DNA of 10,035 nucleotides, taken from the NCBI GenBank assembly GCA_030637455.1, contig DAOWGL010000162.1, positions 1-10,035 on the forward strand. Direction: 5' to 3'. The position numbers and the translations under genes were made by a program. Position 1 is the stretch's first letter. The number at the start of each line of letters is the position of its first letter. The notes beneath the pieces were generated by a model, which saw nothing but the letters and a program-made list of their open reading frames with translations, searched no databases and was not told the origin of the DNA. This DNA is from Candidatus Nitrosopumilus sp. GTDB taxonomy: Archaea > Thermoproteota > Nitrososphaeria > Nitrososphaerales > Nitrosopumilaceae. Shown here in pieces: positions 4,266 through 10,035 of the stretch.

Positions 4266-6917
4266 ATGGACAATTCACAAATAGAAAATACGATCAATGA
4301 GATCCGTAAGCGCAGTGGCGCAGTAACGGCTTTCAAAAAAGATAAAATTTCAAATGCCATATTTCAGGCATTGGCAGCCACCTCCAAAGCCGATCGTGGC
4401 GTTGCCGATAAACTAGCAGAAGATGTAGTTAACAAGTTAGTAGAGCAAGGATTTACAAGCTCTAGAGCACCTACAGTTGAAGATATTCAAGATATTGTAG
4501 AGTCAACTTTAATCGATAGCGGTAATAGCGATATTGCAAAAGCATACATCGTTTACAGACATGAAAGAAGAAAATTAAGAGACGAAAAAATGAAGGTCTT
4601 AAATCTTAAAGCCCTTGATCCAGTCTCCAAAAAATTCGACTTGAACTGTCTGAGAGTATTAGCATCAAGATATCTATTTAGAAATTCAAAAAGTGAGATT
4701 ATCGAATCACCAACTCAAATGTTTGAGCGAGTCGCAATTCTAGTCGGAATTGGTGATATGTTATATGATTCACAAATCTTTGACAAATCTGGAAATAACA
4801 AGCAGGATATAGATGAGGCAAAATCTTATCTTGAAAAACTAGATGCCTTTGATTATAAATTCAAAGTTGGAGATTACTTCTTCAATAAATGGCATTTTAG
4901 ATCTTTAATCACTCACTATGTGACCCTTGCAAACAAAGGTCAGATGAAAATAAGTTTCAAAGGCCTACTGACATTACTAGCAGGCAAAAAACTAGAAAGT
5001 TATGCAGATAAAATCACTGAATACTTTACAATGATGACTAACCAAGACTTCCTACCAAACTCACCAACCATGATGAACGCTGGTGGAAGACTAGGACAAC
5101 TCTCAGCATGCTTTGTACTTGGTATGAATGATGGAATGGAAGAAATCATGAAATCTACTTCTGATGCAGCATTAATCTTCAAGTCTGGTGGTGGAGTTGG
5201 AATCAACTACTCAAATCTTCGTGAAGAGGGTGACATTGTAGCATCAACATCTGGTGTTGCATCTGGTCCAGTATCTTTCATGAATATCATCAACACTGTC
5301 ACTGAAGTTGTAAAACAAGGTGGTAAAAGACGTGGAGCAAACATGGGAATCATCGAAGCATGGCATCCTGATGTTGAAAAATTCATCACAAACAAAACAG
5401 AAGCAGGAGTTTTAGAAAATTTCAACGTAAGTGTTGGAATCTGGGAAGACTTTTGGCATGCACTTGTTAATACTACTGATGGTAACTATGTCTTACGTAG
5501 TCCACGAAACAGAAAACCTGTTAAAGAAATCAATGCGCATCAACTAATTGATCTAATTGCATTATCTGCATGGAAGAGCGCAGAACCTGGTTTGATCTTT
5601 TTTGATCAAATTAACAAATACAATGTATTTGCTAAAGCAAGACAAGCACCATTAAGAGCTACAAATCCATGCGGTGAACAAAGTCTCTACCCATACGAAT
5701 CATGCAACTTGGGTTCTATCAATTTGATAAATCTTGCACAAAGACAAGCTGATGGCTCCTATGAATTTGATTGGCAAGGATATGAAGAGATTATCAGAAA
5801 GACAACAAGATTCTTGGATAACATCATTGATGTAAATAATTACCCAGTTCCAGAAATTAGTATAGCCTCAAAAGAGTCTAGAAGAATTGGACTTGGTGTA
5901 ATGGGTGTAGCTGATTTGTTGTACAAACTGAAAATTCCATACAATTCCCAAGAAGGATATGAACTTCAATCAAAACTATCTGAAGCTCTAACATACTATT
6001 CTATGCAAGAAAGTGTTGCACTAGCAAGATCTCGTGGTGAATTCCCACTTTGTGCAAAGACAGAATATCCTGAAGGAAAGATTCCAATATCTGGATACTA
6101 TGAGAAATCAAAAGAATCTCATTCATACGAATGGGAGCCACTCATTGCAGAAATCAAAAAACATGGTATTAGAAATGTCTTAACTACCACAGTAGCACCA
6201 ACTGGCACACTATCTATGATTGCAGACTGTTCAAACGGAATGGAACCTGCATTTGCTTTAGTGTTTGAAAAGAGAGTTACTGTTGGAAGATTCTTCTATA
6301 CAAACAAGATTCTTGAAGCAACCCTCAAAGAAGAAGGTCTCTATTCTGATGAAATCCTTGAAAAGATTGCAGATAACTATGGTTCATTGAAAGGATTGGA
6401 TGAAATCCCACAATGGATGCAAGATGTCTTTGTTACAGCAATGGATATCCATTGGGCTGATCATTTAATGGCTCAAGGTGTATGGCAAGATTGGATTGGA
6501 AATGCAATTGCAAAAACAATCAACATGCCATATGATGTAACAGTCGACGATGTAAAATCTGCATATCTACTTGCACACGAAATTGGTCTAAAAGGAATGA
6601 CTGTTTATCGTGATGGTTCAAGACACAAACAAGTTCTTCACATGACAAGTGAGAATGCAACGAAAACATTTGATGTAACACCAAGTGAGTTTATGACCGC
6701 ATTTGTTACTAAAAATATCACAAACCCATACATCAAATCCCAAGTCAATGCTTCATTGGCATTAAAAGTACATGATGAGGAAATCATACTAGAAGCTCCA
6801 AAAGTAGAAGAGGTTTCTGAAGACAAATTATGTCCTACATGTAAAAACAACTTGGTATTCGTAGAGGGTTGTAGTATCTGCATTGAATGTGGATACAGTG
6901 GTTGTACTTCTGGATAG
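4266..6917 (+). CDS. nrdJ: Class II (adenosylcobalamin-dependent) ribonucleotide reductase
   Basis: This 883-residue enzyme reduces ribonucleotides to deoxyribonucleotides in the cytoplasm using a B12-generated thiyl radical. An ATP-cone occupies about residues 14-105 (GAVTAFKKDKISNAIFQAL, then YIVYRHERRKLRD) and should bind ATP/dATP to control activity. In the catalytic barrel, Cys 282 (QLSACFV) and Cys 480 (YESCNLGS) are the expected active-site redox pair; Asn 467, Cys 469 and Glu 471 (NPCGE) match the radical-site triad. GGVGINYSNLR and GGKRRGANMG are family signatures. The C-terminus has a Cys-rich zinc/redox tail: Cys 856, 859, 869, 872, 875 and 880 (CPTC, then CIECGYSGC). No separate small-subunit gene is nearby, as expected for class II. 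The ATG is supported by GGGGAG and by the intact ATP-cone. The gene lies directly downstream of an ATP-cone/winged-helix regulator gene, with dyads in its upstream region. Confidence 0.96.
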   Translation: MDNSQIENTINEIRKRSGAVTAFKKDKISNAIFQALAATSKADRGVADKLAEDVVNKLVEQGFTSSRAPTVEDIQDIVESTLIDSGNSDIAKAYIVYRHERRKLRDEKMKVLNLKALDPVSKKFDLNCLRVLASRYLFRNSKSEIIESPTQMFERVAILVGIGDMLYDSQIFDKSGNNKQDIDEAKSYLEKLDAFDYKFKVGDYFFNKWHFRSLITHYVTLANKGQMKISFKGLLTLLAGKKLESYADKITEYFTMMTNQDFLPNSPTMMNAGGRLGQLSACFVLGMNDGMEEIMKSTSDAALIFKSGGGVGINYSNLREEGDIVASTSGVASGPVSFMNIINTVTEVVKQGGKRRGANMGIIEAWHPDVEKFITNKTEAGVLENFNVSVGIWEDFWHALVNTTDGNYVLRSPRNRKPVKEINAHQLIDLIALSAWKSAEPGLIFFDQINKYNVFAKARQAPLRATNPCGEQSLYPYESCNLGSINLINLAQRQADGSYEFDWQGYEEIIRKTTRFLDNIIDVNNYPVPEISIASKESRRIGLGVMGVADLLYKLKIPYNSQEGYELQSKLSEALTYYSMQESVALARSRGEFPLCAKTEYPEGKIPISGYYEKSKESHSYEWEPLIAEIKKHGIRNVLTTTVAPTGTLSMIADCSNGMEPAFALVFEKRVTVGRFFYTNKILEATLKEEGLYSDEILEKIADNYGSLKGLDEIPQWMQDVFVTAMDIHWADHLMAQGVWQDWIGNAIAKTINMPYDVTVDDVKSAYLLAHEIGLKGMTVYRDGSRHKQVLHMTSENATKTFDVTPSEFMTAFVTKNITNPYIKSQVNASLALKVHDEEIILEAPKVEEVSEDKLCPTCKNNLVFVEGCSICIECGYSGCTSG

Positions 6918-6932
6918 AAACAGAATAACAAC

Positions 6933-6954
6933 TTTTTTACTTTCTTTTAATTTT
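6933..6954 (+). terminator. T-rich terminator tract after nrdJ
   Basis: A run of six Ts at 6933-6938, then TTTCTTTT and TTTT, lies 15-37 bases after the stop. Such T-tracts without a hairpin terminate archaeal transcription. The tract reaches almost to the next start codon, so the next gene's promoter must overlap it or transcription must read through. Confidence 0.5.
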
Positions 6955-6962
6955 GAATCTAT

Positions 6963-8081
6963 ATGGATAACAGATCTCTGGGCATAATTGTAGGCATAGG
7001 TATTGTTATTGCAGTAATAGCTGTAGCTATGAGCATTTCAAATCCTGATATTATTTCTCCTCAGCAAACAAATGAAAAAATTGGCCTTGTAATTAATTCT
7101 CCAAATCAATCAACAACATTACAGGAACTAAATGATGTTTATTCTGAAGCATCTGATTCTGGAATTGGAAGAAGCAATGTCTATCTCTTTTGGAATCTAG
7201 TTGAACCAGTACGTGGAGAATATGATTGGGGACAATCTGATGCATTAATGAGCTTTAACAAAAACAATAATCTCAAAGTTACTCTGTATTTTTCAATAAT
7301 TAATGGTGAGACACTTGGACCTTTCCCAAATTGGATTGGAAAACCATCTATCAATTCTATAGGTGAGGATAGAGTTGTTAGTGTTCTTGATGAAATATTA
7401 TCTAGATATGATATTGTAGATACAGTAATTCTAGCTGGACAAACAGAATCACAATTCAGATTTTATGAGCAAAATATTCCTGTTTACAAGGAACTATTCA
7501 ATGGAGTCTATGAAAAAATTAAAGAAAAGCATCCTGATGTAAAAATAGGAAATGCATTTGCTTTAGATCAAGTATTAAACAAAAATCTACGATACATAGT
7601 GACTGAATTATCTATTGGTGATTTTGTTGCTTTTTCATATTCTCCAGTTGATATTTTAAATGACATTGTAAAAACTCCCGAACAGGCAAGAGATGAACTT
7701 CAACTGGTATTTGATTTGGCAGGTGACAAAAAAGTGGGAATTTTTGAGATTAGTTGGGGTACATCTGATTTTATTGGAGGAAGTGAAACTGGACAAACAG
7801 AATTTTTAAAAAAATCCTTTGAATTTTACGCTGAAAATGAATCTGAAATAGAATTTTTTACTTGGTATAGGCAATATGACAGACCTGAGGGAACCTGTAT
7901 AGTTGAAGCTCCGATAATTGGAGATGATACTCTTACTGTTGGAGGCTCTGGTTTTGGAAGTAGCGAACATGTGGCTGAAAGATTAAGCCACTACATTTGT
8001 AGTGCTGGTATGATAAACAACGACGGTAATCCTAAATCTAGTTGGAATGAATTTAAGAAGCAAATTGAAATGATAAACTAG
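6963..8081 (+). CDS. Membrane-anchored glycoside-hydrolase-like (TIM barrel) protein
   Basis: This is a 372-residue protein. Residues 5-26 form one hydrophobic segment (GIIVGIGIVIAVIAVAMS) after a short polar start, indicating a signal anchor with the rest outside the cell. The body resembles glycosidase TIM barrels: the strand and loop YLFWNLVEPVRGEYDWG (74-90) is a common pattern of GH5/GH10/GH42-like enzymes, and VTLYFSII (106-113) would be the next strand. Glu 162 (LAGQTESQF) and Glu 262 (GIFEISWGTS) sit where the acid/base and nucleophile are expected, though the usual NE acid/base motif is replaced by QTE. The C-terminal KSSWNEFKK is typical of the last barrel helix. Substrate and activity are unknown; it might trim surface glycans or S-layer sugars, or be a non-catalytic sugar-binding relative. 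It starts 45 bases after nrdJ and ends one base before nep1, which suggests co-transcription with the latter. Confidence 0.7.
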   Translation: MDNRSLGIIVGIGIVIAVIAVAMSISNPDIISPQQTNEKIGLVINSPNQSTTLQELNDVYSEASDSGIGRSNVYLFWNLVEPVRGEYDWGQSDALMSFNKNNNLKVTLYFSIINGETLGPFPNWIGKPSINSIGEDRVVSVLDEILSRYDIVDTVILAGQTESQFRFYEQNIPVYKELFNGVYEKIKEKHPDVKIGNAFALDQVLNKNLRYIVTELSIGDFVAFSYSPVDILNDIVKTPEQARDELQLVFDLAGDKKVGIFEISWGTSDFIGGSETGQTEFLKKSFEFYAENESEIEFFTWYRQYDRPEGTCIVEAPIIGDDTLTVGGSGFGSSEHVAERLSHYICSAGMINNDGNPKSSWNEFKKQIEMIN

Positions 8082-8082
8082 A

Positions 8083-8751
8083 ATGATTTCTTTAATTTTA
8101 GCTGAATCCTCCTTAGAACTGGTTCCATCTGAATTACAACATCATCCATCAGTTATTTCTCATGCAAGAAAACTTGGTAAGCATCCCTCAGAAATCTTAC
8201 TAGATAATTCATGGCATTTTGCAGCTATGAAAGGAATTGAAAATGAAATGAAAAGAGGCAGACCTGATCTTGTACATTTTTCTATACTCGAAGCTACAAC
8301 TATCCCACTATATCTTCAAAATAAAATAAAACTTTATGTTCACACACTAGATGACAAAGTAATTTCTTTTGGAAAAAATGTTCACATTCCAAAATCATAC
8401 CATAGATTTGAAGGCGTTATAGAAAAATTGTATCAAGAAAAAGAAATTACAACAAAAGATGATGTTTTATTAGAAATTGAAGAAAAAACATTTTCTGAAT
8501 TGCTTGATGAGATAAATCCCTCAAAAGTACTTGGTTTTTCTACAGCAGGTAATAATAGTACATATGAAAAAATTGCAAAAGATATCCCAGATGATGCTTG
8601 TATTGTGATTGGAGGATTTCAAAAAGGACATTTCTCTGATTTAATTGAAAATAAAATAACAGATCTCTATTCTGTTGGAGATGAATCATTTGAAGGGCAT
8701 GTTGTAGTTGCCAGAATGCTCTATGAGTACGAAAAAACCATTTTTATGTAG
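8083..8751 (+). CDS. nep1: 16S rRNA pseudouridine N1-methyltransferase Nep1 (Emg1)
   Basis: This 222-residue SPOUT-class methyltransferase acts in small-subunit ribosome biogenesis. The archaeal enzyme methylates N1 of a pseudouridine in helix 35 of 16S rRNA (position 914 in Methanocaldococcus). Family signatures run in order: LILAESSLELVP (4-15), HPSEILLDNSWHFAAM (34-49), RPDLVHFSILEAT (60-72), VHTLDDKVISFGKNVHIPKSYHRF (from 86) and, in the C-terminal trefoil knot that binds S-adenosylmethionine, VLGFSTAG (149-156) and IVIGGFQKGHFSD (174-186). The length is normal for archaeal Nep1. The start ATG follows the preceding stop by one base, and the N-terminus matches the family, so no other start is needed. 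A tRNA gene follows 22 bases downstream on the same strand, and an RNase P protein gene after that. Confidence 0.95.
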   Translation: MISLILAESSLELVPSELQHHPSVISHARKLGKHPSEILLDNSWHFAAMKGIENEMKRGRPDLVHFSILEATTIPLYLQNKIKLYVHTLDDKVISFGKNVHIPKSYHRFEGVIEKLYQEKEITTKDDVLLEIEEKTFSELLDEINPSKVLGFSTAGNNSTYEKIAKDIPDDACIVIGGFQKGHFSDLIENKITDLYSVGDESFEGHVVVARMLYEYEKTIFM

Positions 8752-8773
8752 GAAATTAAGTTTGCATTTTATT

Positions 8774-8847
8774 GCAGTCATAGTATAGCCTGGTTAGTAT
8801 TCGGGGTTTCCAACCCTGTGACGCGGGTCCGAATCCCGCTGACTGCA
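8774..8847 (+). tRNA. tRNA-Gly (anticodon UCC)
   Basis: The cloverleaf closes fully. The acceptor stem is GCAGTCA with TGACTGC (8774-8780, 8840-8846) and discriminator A at 8847. The D-arm GTAT/GTAT has a loop containing GG. The anticodon stem CGGGG/CCCTG (8802-8806, 8814-8818) carries loop TTTCCAA with U33 and A37, giving anticodon UCC (8809-8811), which reads GGA and other Gly codons. The T-arm is GCGGG/CCCGC with loop TCCGAAT. There is no intron and no encoded CCA. A short T-run after the gene (8848-8852) may end transcription. One oddity: position 55 is C instead of the usual T. Confidence 0.95.
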
Positions 8848-8871
8848 TTTTTCAATACTCATGAGAACCAA

Positions 8872-8877
8872 TTTTTA
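8872..8877 (+). promoter_or_regulatory. Possible TATA-like box before rpp21
   Basis: TTTTTA lies 22-27 bases before GTG 8899, at leaderless distance. It is weak as a TATA box and the area is AT-rich, but it supports a start after, not inside, the tRNA gene. Confidence 0.25.
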
Positions 8878-8898
8878 GGTGCATTATTAGATAATATT

Positions 8899-9201
8899 GT
8901 GAAGCCTGGAGCAAAAAAAATTGCAATGGAGAGAATGCAAATTCTCATTGAAAATGCAATAACTAATGCAAAACGAGATCCTGAACTTTCTCAGAGGCAA
9001 GCTTCTATTGCGAGAAGAATTAGTACCCGACACAAAATTCGAATGCCATATTATCTTAGAATGGTATTTTGTAAAAAATGTAAATCCTTTATTGCGCCTG
9101 GAGTAAATTCTAGATTTCGATTAGGTAGAGCGTCTGTCAAGTCGATCAGAATTTCTTGTAACTTATGTGGGCATACTTATCGCAAAATTATATCTCAATG
9201 A
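8899..9201 (+). CDS. RNase P protein component Rpp21 (Rpr2/RNP4)
   Basis: This protein is the zinc-binding subunit of archaeal RNase P, which trims tRNA 5' ends. It is about 100 residues if started at GTG 8899 (KPGAKKIAMERMQIL). An in-frame GTG at 8818 would lie inside the tRNA-Gly gene and is rejected; ATG 8926 is a shorter alternative that would cut into the conserved KKIAMERM helix. The N-terminal helical region includes ARRISTRHKIRMPYYLRMVF, matching the family pattern of a basic helix before the metal site. The zinc ribbon is FCKKCKSFIAPGVNSRFRL then ISCNLCGHTYR; the four Cys and the PGVN loop are diagnostic. The position directly after a tRNA gene and close to S19e fits a tRNA/ribosome maturation cluster. 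Translated from 8899 it is at the short end of the family. Confidence 0.88.
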   Translation: MKPGAKKIAMERMQILIENAITNAKRDPELSQRQASIARRISTRHKIRMPYYLRMVFCKKCKSFIAPGVNSRFRLGRASVKSIRISCNLCGHTYRKIISQ

Positions 9202-9208
9202 TTTATAA
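9202..9208 (+). promoter_or_regulatory. TATA box of the S19e-PDCD5 unit
   Basis: TTTATAA starts one base after the rpp21 stop and lies 25-31 bases before ATG 9233, the classic spacing for a leaderless archaeal transcript. It suggests separate transcription of S19e and PDCD5 from rpp21. Confidence 0.6.
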
Positions 9209-9232
9209 GACGATTATCGAGTTTTTGACTTT

Positions 9233-9685
9233 ATGGCAAAGGTATACGATGTACCAGCAGATGTACTGATAGAAAGACTATCTACAGCACTAAAGAGTGA
9301 GGATATTCCTGCACCTTCTTGGATACCATTTGTCAAAACTGGAGCTCATGCAGATAAACCTCCTCAAGATAGAGAATGGTGGCATACAAGATGTGCTTCA
9401 ATTATGAGAAAAATTTACCTTAATGGTCCACTTGGAATTAATGCTTTAAGAAATGATTATGGTGGCGGTAAACCATCTGGATATGGAGCTGCACATCACA
9501 AAGATGCTGGTGGTGCAATTATCCGTAATGCAATTCAAGGATTAGAAAAACTTGGATACGTAGAAAAAGTTGAGAAGAAAGGACGTATAATTTCTAAACA
9601 AGGAATGCAAAAACTTGATAGATTAGCAACTGAAATTCTTAAAGAACTAATTGTTGAAACCCCACAATTGAAGATATACTCTTAG
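9233..9685 (+). CDS. rps19e: 30S ribosomal protein S19e
   Basis: This 150-residue protein is the normal archaeal S19e length. It belongs to the small-subunit head and, in eukaryotes, is needed for rRNA maturation of the 40S subunit. Diagnostic stretches are VYDVPADVLIERLS near the start, then SWIPFVKTGAHADKPP, the signature WWHTRCASIMRKIYLNGPLG, then LRNDYGGGKPSGYG, and the C-terminal winged-helix part IIRNAIQGLEKLGYVEK. A TATA box at leaderless distance supports the ATG. The PDCD5-family gene starts 7 bases after the stop, so the two are probably one operon; this pairing is known from other archaea. Confidence 0.97.
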   Translation: MAKVYDVPADVLIERLSTALKSEDIPAPSWIPFVKTGAHADKPPQDREWWHTRCASIMRKIYLNGPLGINALRNDYGGGKPSGYGAAHHKDAGGAIIRNAIQGLEKLGYVEKVEKKGRIISKQGMQKLDRLATEILKELIVETPQLKIYS

Positions 9686-9692
9686 ATTCAAA

Positions 9693-9974
9693 ATGAGTTT
9701 TCCAGAATCTAACGAACCTCCTGTCGATAATACAAATCATGAATTAGCTGCACAAAAAGAACAAATTCTAAAACAAGTCTTATCTCCTGAAGCTAGAAGT
9801 AGACTAAACAATATCAAAATGGTAAAACCTGAACTTTCTGAGATGGTTGAGCAATATCTTATTGGAATGGCTACTCAAGGAAAACTCCCTGGTCAACTAA
9901 CTGATGAACAATTAAAGCAAATTTTACTCTCTACACAGCAACCTAAACGAGATTTTAAGATAAATCGAGTTTAA
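9693..9974 (+). CDS. PDCD5 (TFAR19)-family DNA-binding protein
   Basis: This 93-residue protein is somewhat short for the family because its N-terminal tail is brief and acidic/polar (residues 1-17). The helical core is clear: QKEQILKQVLSPEARSRL, then NIKMVKPELSEMVEQYLIGM. The most diagnostic stretch is GKLPGQLTDEQLKQILLS, followed by a basic tail (PKRDFKINRV). Archaeal members are small helical-bundle proteins reported to bind DNA; the eukaryotic homologue is PDCD5, which interacts with chaperonin. The cellular role in archaea is not settled. It starts 7 bases after the S19e stop and probably shares its transcript. In many archaea L39e, L31e and aIF6 follow this pair, but here the next gene looks metabolic. 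Confidence 0.93.
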   Translation: MSFPESNEPPVDNTNHELAAQKEQILKQVLSPEARSRLNNIKMVKPELSEMVEQYLIGMATQGKLPGQLTDEQLKQILLSTQQPKRDFKINRV

Positions 9975-9985
9975 TACAGAAAAAA

Positions 9986-9993
9986 TATAAATT
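9986..9993 (+). promoter_or_regulatory. TATA box of the last, partial gene
   Basis: TATAAATT is centred about 27 bases before ATG 10016, the spacing of a leaderless archaeal promoter. It supports both the ATG and a transcription unit separate from PDCD5. Confidence 0.55.
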
Positions 9994-10015
9994 TAGAAAG
10001 AAATTCTATCAATAC

Positions 10016-10035
10016 ATGAAAGCCGTTGTATACAC
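10016..10035 (+). CDS. Start of a probable zinc-type alcohol dehydrogenase/quinone reductase family gene, cut by window edge
   Basis: Only ATG plus five full codons and two further bases are present. They read MKAVVY and then probably T, a very common N-terminus of medium-chain dehydrogenase/reductase (MDR) proteins, which are NAD(P)-dependent alcohol dehydrogenases and quinone oxidoreductases. The TATA box at the right distance supports a real start. Six residues cannot prove the family, so the assignment is tentative. Confidence 0.4.

Noticed and set aside
687..6931. Minus-strand open frames opposite the thiolase, DUF35, regulator and nrdJ genes
   Set aside because: They lie antisense to well-recognised genes, are short and show no domain or promoter; they are by-products of codon bias on the + strand.
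8818..8898. N-terminal extension of Rpp21 from GTG 8818
   Set aside because: It would be encoded by the 3' half of the tRNA-Gly gene and has no family resemblance.
1..10035. CRISPR arrays, insertion sequences, phage or defence genes
   Set aside because: No regularly spaced repeats, transposase motifs or terminal inverted repeats were seen, and tRNA-Gly shows no adjacent integrase gene or duplicated tRNA end.

Overview
The window looks like chromosomal DNA of an ammonia-oxidising archaeon of the Nitrososphaerota (Thaumarchaeota), most likely near Nitrosopumilus. This is inferred from AT-rich DNA with dense genes all on the + strand, archaeal/eukaryotic-type information genes (Nep1, RNase P Rpp21, S19e, PDCD5), a long B12-type ribonucleotide reductase, and TATA-like boxes about 25-30 bases before several start codons, as expected for leaderless archaeal transcripts. 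No mobile element, CRISPR array or phage gene was seen.

Layout. 1-1519: a thiolase (cut by the left edge, probably lacking only its first codon) followed after 1 base by its DUF35 zinc-ribbon/OB-fold partner; together they handle acetoacetyl-CoA. 1590-1751: a 53-residue zinc-ribbon protein with a hairpin/T-run terminator. 1864-4032: one long reading frame coding for an acidic tail, a winged helix, an ATP-cone and a degenerate anaerobic-RNR (NrdD)-like domain ending in a zinc ribbon. It is interrupted by an in-frame TAA at 2872-2874. 4033-4265: an intergenic region rich in dyads. 4266-6917: class II ribonucleotide reductase with its own ATP-cone. 6963-8081: a membrane-anchored glycosidase-like barrel protein. 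8083-8751: Nep1. 8774-8847: tRNA-Gly(UCC). 8899-9201: Rpp21. 9233-9974: S19e and PDCD5. 10016 to the edge: the first codons of a probable zinc-type alcohol dehydrogenase/quinone reductase relative.

How they fit together. The most interesting pair is the winged-helix/ATP-cone/NrdD-like protein and the RNR gene next to it. The regulator has a DNA-binding domain, a dATP/ATP-sensing domain and a catalytically dead reductase body. That makes it a candidate archaeal analogue of bacterial NrdR, controlling dNTP synthesis from dyads upstream of the RNR gene. This function is inference. The in-frame stop means the gene in this particular sequence is broken, recoded or mis-sequenced. The right third (Nep1, tRNA, Rpp21, S19e, PDCD5) is a ribosome and tRNA maturation neighbourhood.
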